NCBI GenBank assembly: GCA_021850555.1
Contig: JAJZLX010000334.1
Location: 1-7,596 of the forward strand
Source of the DNA: Pseudomonadota bacterium
Lineage (GTDB): Bacteria; Pseudomonadota; Gammaproteobacteria; Steroidobacterales; Steroidobacteraceae
DNA length: 7,596 nt
Direction: 5' to 3'
The notes under the pieces were generated by a model that saw nothing but the letters and a program-made list of their open reading frames with translations, had not been told where the DNA came from and did not search any database. A program made the position numbers and the translations under genes. Positions 1-5,620 of the stretch are shown here, piece by piece. Numbering within the stretch: the first letter of the stretch is position 1; every line of letters begins with the position of its first letter.

Positions 1-123
1 GGCCCGCAGCGCATGCCGGTTCGGCAAGAAGAACGGGATCGCCGGGTCCTGCCGGAACTGATGACACAGCAGGTTACCGGATACGCTAGGCGAGGAGCGG
101 ACGCTCTCCTCGATCGCCGTCAA
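1..123 (-). CDS. Partial hypothetical gene, N-terminal 41 codons (runs off the left edge)
   Basis: A minus-strand frame is open from the window edge up to a TAA that lies a few codons beyond the only candidate start, a TTG at 123-121. The 41 visible codons have a strongly G/C third position, like the convincing genes here, and read as an ordinary protein containing GNLLCHQFRQDPAIPFFLPN. I do not recognise the family. No good ribosome-binding site precedes the TTG, so the start is uncertain. A competing plus-strand frame (13-252) has much poorer composition and runs through the hairpin at 207-235. The gene follows the 245-residue HTH gene on the same strand with about 96 bases between them, so co-transcription is possible. 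Confidence 0.45.
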   Translation of the reverse strand, partial: MTAIEESVRSSPSVSGNLLCHQFRQDPAIPFFLPNRHALRA

Positions 124-206
124 ACGCGAGGAATTTGGCGGCTTTTCCCGCTCAGCGTCGGCGTGGTGTTAACGCAAGGACTAACGTGGGCATCAAGGCT
201 AGGGCT

Positions 207-235
207 GGGGCGCCCGCCCTCAGGCGGGCCGCCCC
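207..235. terminator. Strong GC hairpin at the 3' end of the HTH gene
   Basis: A 7-bp stem (212-218 with 223-229, loop 219-222) is extended by ggggc/gcccc (207-211 with 231-235) across one bulged base at 230. It overlaps the stop codon of the minus-strand HTH gene (TGA at 222-220). On the plus strand it is followed by ttctt, as in a weak intrinsic terminator. On the minus strand no T tract follows, so there it would act as a 3' stabilising hairpin or partial terminator. The direction is undecided. Confidence 0.45.
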
Positions 236-957
236 TTCTTGAGCACCGCTGAGACTCTCAGCCGCCCTCTCCAGAGCAAGGCCACGAGCGCCCGAGCCGG
301 ACCGGAATCGATCTGGCCGCTCTCTTCCCATCGCGCCATCTCCTCCCGGCTCACGTTCAACGCCGAGGCGAGCTGCGCGTTCGTAAGGTGCAATCTGCGT
401 CGGAGCATCTGGAGTTCTGACGGTACCCGCTCCCCGAGGCGCGTCCTCAGCACCCGCTGGACGTATTCGCTGCGGGTGAAGTTCGATTCCGGGTCATAGG
501 AGGCGGCGGCGGCCTCCACGATCTCACGGATCTGCGTGGTGGTGAACATGCGACGGGCGCGGGTCATGACCGATGGCGGCATGCTCACCGTAGTGTCGTT
601 CCCCCGCTCATCCCTCACGCGCAGCTTTGCGTAGGTGTACTTGTTTGAGGAGGAGGGTCTCCTGGCCTTCTCCTCCTGCTTGATGCGCGGGGCGGGAAGG
701 CCGGCGGCGCTGCGCAGAGTCTGCACGACGTAGGCGCTGCGGGACAGGCTGGTCCTGGCAGGGTTGAAATTGCGCGCCGCCTCGGCTGCGATCGACTGCA
801 CCGCCTCCGGGCCGATCTTGTCCGCGAGCACCTTATACAGATTTTTATTGAGACTGGTGGAGGTGTACTGCCCGTTCCTAGCATAGAGTTTCAATCGCTT
901 GTACGGATCGGCCTTTGCTTTGCTCTTCTTTATGGTGGTGACACTTGTCTGGGGCAT
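220..957 (-). CDS. Two-repeat protein with C-terminal helix-turn-helix, putative DNA-binding regulator
   Basis: 245 residues with an ATG start at 957-955; the ribosome-binding site is weak (ggtaaag a few bases upstream). Two copies of one module are visible. Residues ~22-87 run from KLYARNGQYTSTSL to SRSAYVVQTLRSAAG, and residues ~110-176 run from AKLRVRDERGNDTTVSM to TRSEYVQRVLRTRLG. They align along their length: a short strand, a helix, then a Pro-containing turn (FNPARTSLSRSAYV against YDPESNFTRSEYV). Strand-then-two-helices resembles a ribbon-helix-helix unit, but I cannot assign it. Residues ~180-225 (ELQMLRRRLHLTNAQLASAL, then NVSREEMARWEESG) look like an XRE/HTH_3 helix-turn-helix. 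The basic N-terminus (KKSKAKADPYKR) fits nucleic-acid binding. Regulator function is inferred. The upstream region holds inverted repeats that could be its operator. Confidence 0.8.
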   Translation of the reverse strand: MPQTSVTTIKKSKAKADPYKRLKLYARNGQYTSTSLNKNLYKVLADKIGPEAVQSIAAEAARNFNPARTSLSRSAYVVQTLRSAAGLPAPRIKQEEKARRPSSSNKYTYAKLRVRDERGNDTTVSMPPSVMTRARRMFTTTQIREIVEAAAASYDPESNFTRSEYVQRVLRTRLGERVPSELQMLRRRLHLTNAQLASALNVSREEMARWEESGQIDSGPARALVALLWRGRLRVSAVLKKGRPA

Positions 958-1201
958 GATCTTTACCGCGAGGGATTGTCTTGAGGCGGTTGAATCTGCC
1001 GCCCGTGGCCGATAGGCAATTGAGGTTTTTCCACCGAACTGACGAATCGTCGGAGCAGGAAACCATCGGCCGAATGTTCTTGGGAAACTTCAAGCGCAAT
1101 GATAATTCGATCCGCCTTCACACGGATACGGTGGTTTTATACAGCTCTTTGTCGCAAGTTTACCTTATCCTGGCGTGCCGCCTGATCCGACGCGCGGCAG
1201 A

Positions 1202-1221
1202 CCCCGCCGTTCACGGCGGGG
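1202..1221. repeat. 8-bp perfect GC hairpin
   Basis: ccccgccg (1202-1209) pairs perfectly with cggcgggg (1214-1221) around a ttca loop. No T tract follows on either strand, so it is not a classical terminator. The stem-loop resembles the hairpin often found at the right end of IS200/IS605-type elements, but no tnpA or tnpB relic is adjacent. Confidence 0.75.
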
Positions 1222-1233
1222 AAGGGTAGCGCA

Positions 1234-1254
1234 TTTCCGAATACCATTCGGAAA
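1234..1254. promoter_or_regulatory. 9-3-9 perfect inverted repeat, candidate operator
   Basis: tttccgaat (1234-1242) and attcggaaa (1246-1254) are exact reverse complements separated by acc. The site lies 41 bases before the ATG of the short plus-strand gene and within the divergent region shared with the HTH gene. Size and position suit a dimeric repressor. Which protein binds it is unknown; the HTH protein encoded divergently is the obvious candidate. Confidence 0.55.
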
Positions 1255-1295
1255 CCTCTCGTGAATCCCGGGCCGAGTTTTGTCAGAATCTGAGC

Positions 1296-1554
1296 ATGCC
1301 TTACGGCAACGGGAAAGAGCGCGAAGACTGGTTGAAGCGGGCGGTGCCGCTGGGAGTCGGCGAGCTCACCCGTGCCAAGCGTGCGGCGCTCACCGAGCTG
1401 CGATCGCGTGTGCTCGCGCTGATGCGCGAGATGGCTGCGGCCGGCTTCAGCCCCGAGCCGCTCCGGGAGGAGCTTCGAGGTGAAGCGCTCGATGAGCGGC
1501 TGTATCTGGGATCCTCAGGCCCTCGAGGGTTTCGAGGAAGCCGTTATTCACTGA
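1296..1554 (+). pseudogene. Short hypothetical gene with apparent frameshift
   Basis: The frame starting at ATG 1296 reads MPYGNGKEREDWLKRAVPLG, then a helix-rich stretch ending near ALDERLY. After about 1505 that frame becomes low-quality (SSGPRGFRGSRYS). It then runs through the terminator at 1558-1583 and deep into the opposing gene, ending only at 1736. In the next frame the same DNA reads WDPQALEGFEEAVIH and stops at TGA 1552-1554, four bases before the terminator hairpin. The simplest reading is an ~86-residue protein broken by one extra base around 1480-1510. A sequencing error, or less likely programmed shifting, could give the same picture. No Shine-Dalgarno is visible before the ATG. 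I do not recognise the family. If no shift exists, the product is a 146-residue protein with an implausible tail. Confidence 0.55.
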
Positions 1555-1557
1555 CTG

Positions 1558-1583
1558 AAGCCCCCTCAATGAGGTGGCTTTTT
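1558..1583 (+). terminator. Intrinsic terminator
   Basis: aagcc and cctca (with one unpaired C at 1563) pair with tgagg and ggctt (unpaired T at 1575) around a tiny loop, followed by a run of T (1579-1583). It sits four bases after the shifted-frame stop of the short plus-strand gene, which supports that stop as the true gene end. Confidence 0.75.
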
Positions 1584-1630
1584 CCGCCGCGCCGGTACCT
1601 GAGGGTGCTTGCGGCCTGCAAGCCGAGCGC

Positions 1631-1662
1631 GCAAAGAGAAAGCCCGGGCGAAGCGCCCGGGC
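1631..1662 (-). terminator. Intrinsic terminator of the 119-residue gene
   Basis: A perfect 9-bp stem, gcccgggcg (1642-1650) with cgcccgggc (1654-1662), has an aag loop. On the minus strand it is followed by a T-rich tract (tttctcttt, 1641-1633). It begins seven bases beyond the stop of the minus-strand gene at 1669. Confidence 0.8.
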
Positions 1663-1668
1663 GTAAAA

Positions 1669-2028
1669 TCAGGCCGCAGCGGCCTTCGATGTTTCCGAAA
1701 GAAAATACCTCTGCCAGTCGAGCTCGGCGAGCTTGACCGATTCGGCGCACAGGCGCGGGATCGAGAGTTCCGCGAGCGTCGTGCTCTTGATGTTGACGCT
1801 GCGGACGATCCAGACCATGGATCGCAGCAGACCTTTCGCAGACTCCGGCGCGCCGGGCAGCATCTCAACCAGGCTCTCCTCGGCCCGCTTCGCCAGGCCA
1901 GGTTCCCGGACCGCTTCGCGCATCCGGGTCGCCGCGCACACGATCAGCGGCAGCTTGTAGAGTCCGCTCGCCTTGGCGGCGTGCGCAATAACCTTGATCA
2001 GCAGCTCGAGCTTTGCCTCGTGTCCCAC
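1669..2028 (-). CDS. Hypothetical 119-residue protein
   Basis: The start is GTG at 2028-2026, chosen because GAGG (2038-2035) lies six bases upstream and no ATG is available near the N-terminus; the stop is TGA at 1671-1669. The protein opens with mixed helices (KLELLIKVIAHAAKASGLYK) and a short hydrophobic patch (LPLIVCAAT). A charged helical middle follows, then an Ala-rich C-terminus. No signal peptide, metal site or catalytic motif is visible, and I do not recognise the family. It is the second gene of a minus-strand pair with the membrane peptide upstream (97-base gap) and has its own terminator. Its ribosome-binding site lies inside a predicted stem (2035-2075), so translation may be controlled by RNA structure. 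Confidence 0.75.
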   Translation of the reverse strand: MGHEAKLELLIKVIAHAAKASGLYKLPLIVCAATRMREAVREPGLAKRAEESLVEMLPGAPESAKGLLRSMVWIVRSVNIKSTTLAELSIPRLCAESVKLAELDWQRYFLSETSKAAAA

Positions 2029-2034
2029 GATCTA

Positions 2035-2075
2035 CCTCGGTTCGTTAGTGACCTGCTGGTCTCTAGCAACCGAGG
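2035..2075 (-). promoter_or_regulatory. 5' leader hairpin covering the ribosome-binding site
   Basis: cctcggtt (2035-2042) and aaccgagg (2068-2075) are perfect reverse complements. Inside them gacc (2050-2053) pairs with ggtc (2058-2061) around a tgct loop. In the minus-strand transcript the 3' arm of the 8-bp stem contains the GAGG that serves the GTG start at 2028. If folded, the stem would hide the ribosome-binding site. Whether it responds to anything is unknown. Confidence 0.5.
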
Positions 2076-2127
2076 CCGGAAAATCTGGCAAAGCCGCCTG
2101 CGAAGTCTTCGATCTTGCCGCTCAATG

Positions 2128-2313
2128 TCAAATCTTGGTCCCGCCCCACCACAGCAGTGCGAGCGCCGCGGCGGCGGCACCGAAGAGTGCAGAGTGCACG
2201 GCGAGGCGGATCAGGCGCATCTCCCAGCGGATCTCCCAGGTGAAGAACATCCACAGGAGATGTACCGCCGAGTACGCGCCGAAGATCAGGACGACGATGA
2301 GGATGAGGCTCAT
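2128..2313 (-). CDS. Small two-helix membrane protein
   Basis: 61 residues, ATG at 2313-2311, TGA at 2130-2128. A hydrophobic helix at residues ~2-25 (SLILIVVLIFGAYSAVHLLW) is followed by a charged loop with FFTWEIRWEMRLIR. A second hydrophobic helix at ~36-57 (RLAVHSALFGAAAAALALLW) is followed by the short tail WGGTKI. This predicts a hairpin in the inner membrane. No family is recognised; small two-helix proteins of this kind are common in phages and mobile elements. Ribosome binding is weak upstream. A TATAG sequence lies about ten bases before the ATG, so the transcript may have little or no leader. The gene is divergent from the receiver-domain gene, with 130 bases between them. Confidence 0.75.
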   Translation of the reverse strand: MSLILIVVLIFGAYSAVHLLWMFFTWEIRWEMRLIRLAVHSALFGAAAAALALLWWGGTKI

Positions 2314-2443
2314 GCCACGGCTATAGGTATGTCGCGGCGGAATATTTCTGGAAAATTTATCCTGGGGGCTGGTAATCTGCTGATTGGCCCTGGACCAGAG
2401 GGCATAGGAAGGCTACTGGGAGGCCACTCCGGCCGATTCTGCG

Positions 2444-3445
2444 ATGAACGAGACCAGATCGAGTGCGCGCATCTCTCAGGGACAGGAGCCGCTGTCTCGA
2501 GAGCGTGAGCGTCCACAGCGGCTCGATTTTCTGATCGTCGATCAGGACGCACAACGCAGCCTTCAGCTGGTGCGTGAGATCTCCGACTGCTTGGAGGTGC
2601 GCGCCATCGAGAGGCCGAACGGGCGCGAAGCGCTCGCGAGTCTCACGCGGACTCGATTCGATGCGGTGATCGTGCGGCAGCGCTTGGGCGATATCGACTG
2701 CTGGCGCTGGATTCGCATGGTGCGATCTGGCCGCTTTTGCCAACCGTCCACCCCGGTGTTCGTCCTATGCTCGGAGCCCGAGCTGGCCGTGCTCGAGCCG
2801 ATGCTCGACCTGCATACGCGGCTTCTCATCGAGGACGACCCGCAGGCTATGAGAGCTTTGATCGGCGAGCGGCTTTGGCGGGGGCGCTCGGTGTTGCTGA
2901 TCGAAGATGATGCGCATTGCGCGATGCCTCTTTTGATCGCGCTTCACAAATACTACCGCGTTGAGGCCGCGGCGAGCGGGGATGAGGGACTGAGCCTGTG
3001 GCGCAGGCACGCCCACGATTTGGTCTTGCTCGATCTGGAGCTCCCCGGGACCGCCGCTGGCGAGTTGCTGCGCCAGATGCTGAGCGAGCGGCCGACCCAG
3101 ACTGTAGTCGTGTTCGGTGCGTGCGACAACGTTGATGCGTACTGCGACATGATGCTTTCCGGCGCGGCGGATTTTCTTCCCAAGCCCATCGATCCGCGCG
3201 CGTTGCCGGCATTGTGCGCGCGGGCGTTGACCCAGCAGGCGTATCTCGCGAATGTGAATCGATCCGTGGTGATGGAAGACGCGGTCGACGGGTTGGTGCG
3301 ACGTGTTCGCGCCGCGCAGTACACACTGGAGCGTGGACAGGCTGCTCGGGCGGCGCGGCATCTGTCCCAGGCGGTCATCGAGTCGCGCGCGCGATCGCTG
3401 TCGGACGATACCTGGGCGTTCCTGCTCGATGACGGGGAGCGCTGA
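2444..3445 (+). CDS. Orphan tandem-receiver response-regulator protein
   Basis: 333 residues, ATG at 2444 with a weak ribosome-binding site; it is the only ATG before the first domain. Receiver 1 (residues ~28-145) keeps the acidic pocket (FLIVDQD, D33 and D35), but the phosphoacceptor position in FDAVIVRQRLGD is Arg (R78), and no pocket Lys is evident. It should not be phosphorylated. Receiver 2 (~149-262) has LLIEDD (D155, D156), the phosphoacceptor D197 in LVLLDLELP and K247 in FLPKP. The switch Thr/Ser position appears to be Gly/Ala (VVVFGA, ~225-226). The C-terminal ~70 residues are helical and charged with no DNA-binding or enzymatic motif, suggesting an adaptor that acts through protein contacts. 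No histidine kinase is nearby. Family assignment is firm; partner and output are unknown. Its 3' end meets the ParB-like gene 26 bases away. Confidence 0.88.
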   Translation: MNETRSSARISQGQEPLSRERERPQRLDFLIVDQDAQRSLQLVREISDCLEVRAIERPNGREALASLTRTRFDAVIVRQRLGDIDCWRWIRMVRSGRFCQPSTPVFVLCSEPELAVLEPMLDLHTRLLIEDDPQAMRALIGERLWRGRSVLLIEDDAHCAMPLLIALHKYYRVEAAASGDEGLSLWRRHAHDLVLLDLELPGTAAGELLRQMLSERPTQTVVVFGACDNVDAYCDMMLSGAADFLPKPIDPRALPALCARALTQQAYLANVNRSVVMEDAVDGLVRRVRAAQYTLERGQAARAARHLSQAVIESRARSLSDDTWAFLLDDGER

Positions 3446-3471
3446 TCCGTTGGACCGGGGCAGAGCGCCGA

Positions 3472-4464
3472 TCAGGCGGGCTTGTCGCTCATTCTCTCGA
3501 TGATCTTGCGCTCGCGGGCTTGACGAATGGTCTTGAGGATATTGATCGGCTCGTAATGACCGTCCGACCAGTATCCGGGTACACCGGCGCCCTGGCGCCA
3601 GATCTGTACCGCTCCGAGTGCGCTCTCACAGAGCCGCTCCTGCTCGCGTTTGAACCTAGCCTGTCTGTTCTTCATCCTCGCAACGATGGCAAGTACGCCG
3701 GCGATCGGATCGAGCTGCCCGTCGCGGGTCGACCCCTGCCCATCGGAGATTGCGCGAAAGAACTCGAGCGTCGCGGGCTCGCAGGCGAGCGATAGGAGTG
3801 CGGCGGCGAGCAGCCCGGTGTAGAACGTCTCGTTCTGCGGGTTGACGGTATCGAGCAGCCGCAGCTCCTCGGCGTAGAACTCGACGGCGCCGTACACATC
3901 GAAGTCCTCGCTCGTGCCGCCTTCGGCATCCTCCCCACGGGCAACCCCACGGGTAGCGATGCTCAGCGCATCGGCGATCGTGCCGCTGCGCAAGCGTTTC
4001 GAGGTCAGGACCAAGCCCTGCTCGCAGAACGCACCGCTCACCTTGTCGAATACCGTCTCGGCGGCGGCCTGGGTGTCGAATGCCGCGTGCAGCGCGTTTA
4101 GCTCGCGTACGTCCTTGCACCGGTAGACGGTTGCAAGCACGGTGCCGGGATCGGGCAGAGCGCCCTTCGCCCACAATACCGCGCGAGTGTGCCCGTCGAC
4201 CTTGGTCAACTGTCCGTCGAGATCGGCCGCGATTACCCAGCGCGTGGATTCGAGTGCCGGCCCGCGGGCGAGCCGCACCGCCTGCCAGTGCCCCTTTCGG
4301 GCTTGGCGGGCTGTGTCGCGCCGGCGCGGATGGTCCGGCAAGGCAATCCATGTGGCGACCGGAATCCTGGCCATGTAGCTTCGACCCTCGTCGGCCAGAA
4401 TCTCGATCGATCCGGTGCAGGGCTGACCAGTTAATAGCGCTTGAGCGGTCTGTGTCGTTGGCAT
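3472..4464 (-). CDS. ParB/sulfiredoxin-fold-like hypothetical protein
   Basis: 330 residues from ATG 4464-4462. A longer frame starts at TTG 4530-4528 and adds 22 residues, but those codons have A/T-rich third positions unlike the rest. One arm of a 12-bp inverted repeat also falls in them, so I prefer the ATG although no Shine-Dalgarno is well spaced; GAGG lies 21 bases upstream. Residues ~40-130 resemble the ParB/Srx-like fold: ALPDHPRRRDT, then WVIAADLDGQLTKVDGHTRA with DGHTR at 90-94, which corresponds to the nucleotide-binding GxxR box of ParB-type proteins, then LWAKGALPDPGTVLATVYRC. The C-terminal two thirds are helical with no recognised motif. There is no ParA partner and no clear helix-turn-helix, so a true partition role is doubtful; these folds also occur as nucleases and regulators. 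The gene is convergent with the receiver gene and divergent from the nuclease-like gene. Confidence 0.7.
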   Translation of the reverse strand: MPTTQTAQALLTGQPCTGSIEILADEGRSYMARIPVATWIALPDHPRRRDTARQARKGHWQAVRLARGPALESTRWVIAADLDGQLTKVDGHTRAVLWAKGALPDPGTVLATVYRCKDVRELNALHAAFDTQAAAETVFDKVSGAFCEQGLVLTSKRLRSGTIADALSIATRGVARGEDAEGGTSEDFDVYGAVEFYAEELRLLDTVNPQNETFYTGLLAAALLSLACEPATLEFFRAISDGQGSTRDGQLDPIAGVLAIVARMKNRQARFKREQERLCESALGAVQIWRQGAGVPGYWSDGHYEPINILKTIRQARERKIIERMSDKPA

Positions 4465-4475
4465 GACGGGTACGA

Positions 4476-4650
4476 CGATTCGTTTCCTCGGTGTTCGGCC
4501 AGGAATGATAGCACCTGAAACGTCGGCCAAACGCCTTCATCTTTGACTGAACGACCTATTGATATACCTTAATCCGGCTATCCAGCCGTACGATGTGAGG
4601 TGCTTCAAAATTTTTATCCCTCGTGCTTTACGCGGTTCGGAAACGAATCG
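4476..4650. repeat. 12-bp inverted repeat pair spanning the divergent region
   Basis: cgattcgtttcc (4476-4487) and ggaaacgaatcg (4639-4650) are exact reverse complements about 150 bases apart, one near each divergent gene. Widely spaced matching sites suit a looping regulator. A chance match of 12 in this size of region is unlikely but possible. Confidence 0.5.
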
Positions 4651-4699
4651 CATAGTTCCGTCGCATTGCGGCGACTCTCGCCAGGTCCAATGAGGCTAA

Positions 4700-4713
4700 T
4701 CGAGTGCACTCGA
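4700..4713. promoter_or_regulatory. 14-bp perfect palindrome, candidate operator
   Basis: tcgagtgcactcga is its own reverse complement. It lies 16 bases before the upstream ATG at 4730 and about 136 bases before the preferred start at 4850. It may be a dimer-binding site controlling the plus-strand pair; this is inferred from symmetry and position only. Confidence 0.4.
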
Positions 4714-4741
4714 CGAAGGGGGGGAGAGGATGAATATCGAC

Positions 4742-4764
4742 AGAGGGCCAGGCGGGCCCTCTTT
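4742..4764 (+). terminator. Leader hairpin, possible attenuator
   Basis: agagggcc (4742-4749) pairs with ggccctct (4755-4762) around a five-base loop, then tttcaattct follows. It looks like a moderate intrinsic terminator lying between the purine-rich ribosome-binding-like tract at 4718-4729 and the preferred start at 4850. This would suit premature termination or attenuation of the downstream pair. The T tract is imperfect. Confidence 0.4.
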
Positions 4765-4849
4765 CAATTCTGGCGGACCGCGAGGGGATCAATCGACGGC
4801 GGAAAGAATTTTTTTATGTTTTCGGCGGCTCCGCTGCCATAGGGGATGC

Positions 4850-5170
4850 ATGCGGACCAGCCCCACCCAACGCACGTTGCAGTACCTGCGCAAAGCGGGC
4901 TACCCGCTCGTGCAGGTGGTGGAGAAGTGGAATCCGCATGCTCGGGTTCGCCAGGACCTCTTTGGCATCCTCGACGTACTCGCTGTGGGTCCACAGGGGA
5001 TCGTCGGCGTGCAGTGCACCAGCGCCGCTCACGTAGCGGACCGGCTCACGAAGCTGCGCGCTTCGGCGGCCCTGCCCGTCCTGAAGAGGGCCGGAGTGGC
5101 CGTACATGTGCATGGCTGGCGGAAACGCAAACCGAGCGGGCGATGGGCGTTGCGTGAAGAGATTGCTTAA
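4850..5170 (+). CDS. Small PD-(D/E)xK nuclease-like protein
   Basis: 106 residues from ATG 4850, preceded by AGGGG at 4841-4845. An in-frame ATG at 4730 with its own purine-rich tract would add 40 residues (Gly/Pro/Arg-rich, crossing the 4742-4762 hairpin), so I prefer 4850. The order is helix TQRTLQYLRKAGYPLVQVVE (E25), then WNPHARVRQDLFGILDVLAV with D36 and D42, then GIVGVQCTS (Q55, T57), then a Lys/Arg-rich helix. This layout (Glu helix, strand with Asp, next strand with a polar pair) is that of restriction-endonuclease-like nucleases. QxT stands where (D/E)xK usually is, a variant I associate with phage and mobile-element proteins, so activity is unproven. Next gene begins 20 bases downstream; likely operon. 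Confidence 0.65.
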   Translation: MRTSPTQRTLQYLRKAGYPLVQVVEKWNPHARVRQDLFGILDVLAVGPQGIVGVQCTSAAHVADRLTKLRASAALPVLKRAGVAVHVHGWRKRKPSGRWALREEIA

Positions 5171-5190
5171 GCCTTAGTCGGAGATTACTC

Positions 5191-5595
5191 ATGTCGAATG
5201 AAGCGGCAGCGGTTGCGAACAACGAACGATTTCTGAGGATCGACGGACGGCGCTTCGATGCGATCGGATTCGCGGTCGATCGGGACAATCTCCAGGAGAT
5301 GCGCAAGCTGTGCTCCAAATTGAAGCTTTCCGCCCCGTGGCGCGCCGCGCTGCGCGATTGGTCGCGCGGCAGCGAGGAATTCCTCGTGATGTTCGCCGAC
5401 GCGAGCGACTACGACGAAGGCGTGCCCTCGGTGATTTTCGCCGATAGCGCGCGCGAGTTCGAGATCTCGATCCACTGTGCGGTCTCCGGCGTGCTCGGGC
5501 GCAAGTTCTACTGGGGCACCTGTCTCGAGAAATCGCACCAGGACCAGCTGTGTCTCGCGCTCTACGCCGATACCAATCTCGCCGGGAATTGCTGA
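5191..5595 (+). CDS. Hypothetical 134-residue protein
   Basis: ATG at 5191 with GGAG about seven bases upstream, stop at 5593-5595. Coding composition is strong. Visible features are an N-terminal polar segment, then FLRIDGRRFDAIGFAVDRDN, a helix around LQEMRKLCSKLKLSA, and an acidic stretch FADASDYDEG. The C-terminal half has alternating hydrophobic strands (FEISIHCAVSGVLGRKFYWG) and four Cys in total. No signal peptide or transmembrane helix is present. I do not recognise a family. It follows the nuclease-like gene by 20 bases and is probably co-transcribed with it. The truncated toxin remnant on the other strand starts 26 bases beyond its stop, so its 3' side may be a recombination junction. 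Confidence 0.8.
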   Translation: MSNEAAAVANNERFLRIDGRRFDAIGFAVDRDNLQEMRKLCSKLKLSAPWRAALRDWSRGSEEFLVMFADASDYDEGVPSVIFADSAREFEISIHCAVSGVLGRKFYWGTCLEKSHQDQLCLALYADTNLAGNC

Positions 5596-5620
5596 GCGCA
5601 ACGTAGCCGCTTCCCTCCCC

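Larger units (their letters stand above)
958..1295. other. Gene-free intergenic region (338 bases) with hairpins
   Basis: This stretch lies between the divergent HTH gene (minus) and the short plus-strand gene. It is more AT-rich than its surroundings around 1100-1180 and no frame in it looks like a protein; open frames such as plus 981-1229 have no coding signature. It must hold the promoters of both genes, but I see no clear -35/-10 pair. The visible structure is the GC hairpin at 1202-1221 and the inverted repeat at 1234-1254. Confidence 0.7.
4465..4849. other. Divergent intergenic region with several inverted repeats
   Basis: This stretch separates the ParB-like gene (minus) from the nuclease-like gene (plus). 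It is AT-rich at 4545-4650 and 4800-4825. Visible structures are a 12-bp inverted repeat pair (4476-4487 and 4639-4650), a 14-bp perfect palindrome (4700-4713) and a terminator-like hairpin (4742-4762). No convincing promoter hexamers stand out; ttcaaa at 4604 with tttacg 17 bases later is a weak match. No additional protein is supported beyond the possible N-terminal extension starting at ATG 4730. Confidence 0.6.

Noticed and set aside
13..252. Plus-strand 79-codon open frame
   Set aside because: Poor composition, crosses the strong hairpin at 207-235 and overlaps the end of the minus-strand HTH gene; the opposing frame at 1-123 is more coding-like.
1129..1144. Possible LexA/SOS box (ctgt-N8 pattern on the minus strand)
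   Set aside because: Only one half-site matches; the other half is accg rather than acag.
981..1229. Plus-strand 82-codon open frame in the intergenic region
   Set aside because: No ribosome-binding site, no protein-like composition, and its tail is the GC hairpin.
1609..2508. Long 299-codon plus-strand frame
   Set aside because: It is antisense to two convincing minus-strand genes, starts before a minus-strand terminator and has no recognisable domain.
2765..3361. Minus-strand frames opposite the receiver gene
   Set aside because: The plus strand encodes two clear receiver domains; these are GC-rich antisense shadows.
3656..4540. 294-codon minus-strand frame starting at ATG 4540
   Set aside because: Arg-rich shadow of the ParB-like gene in a different frame; no motifs.
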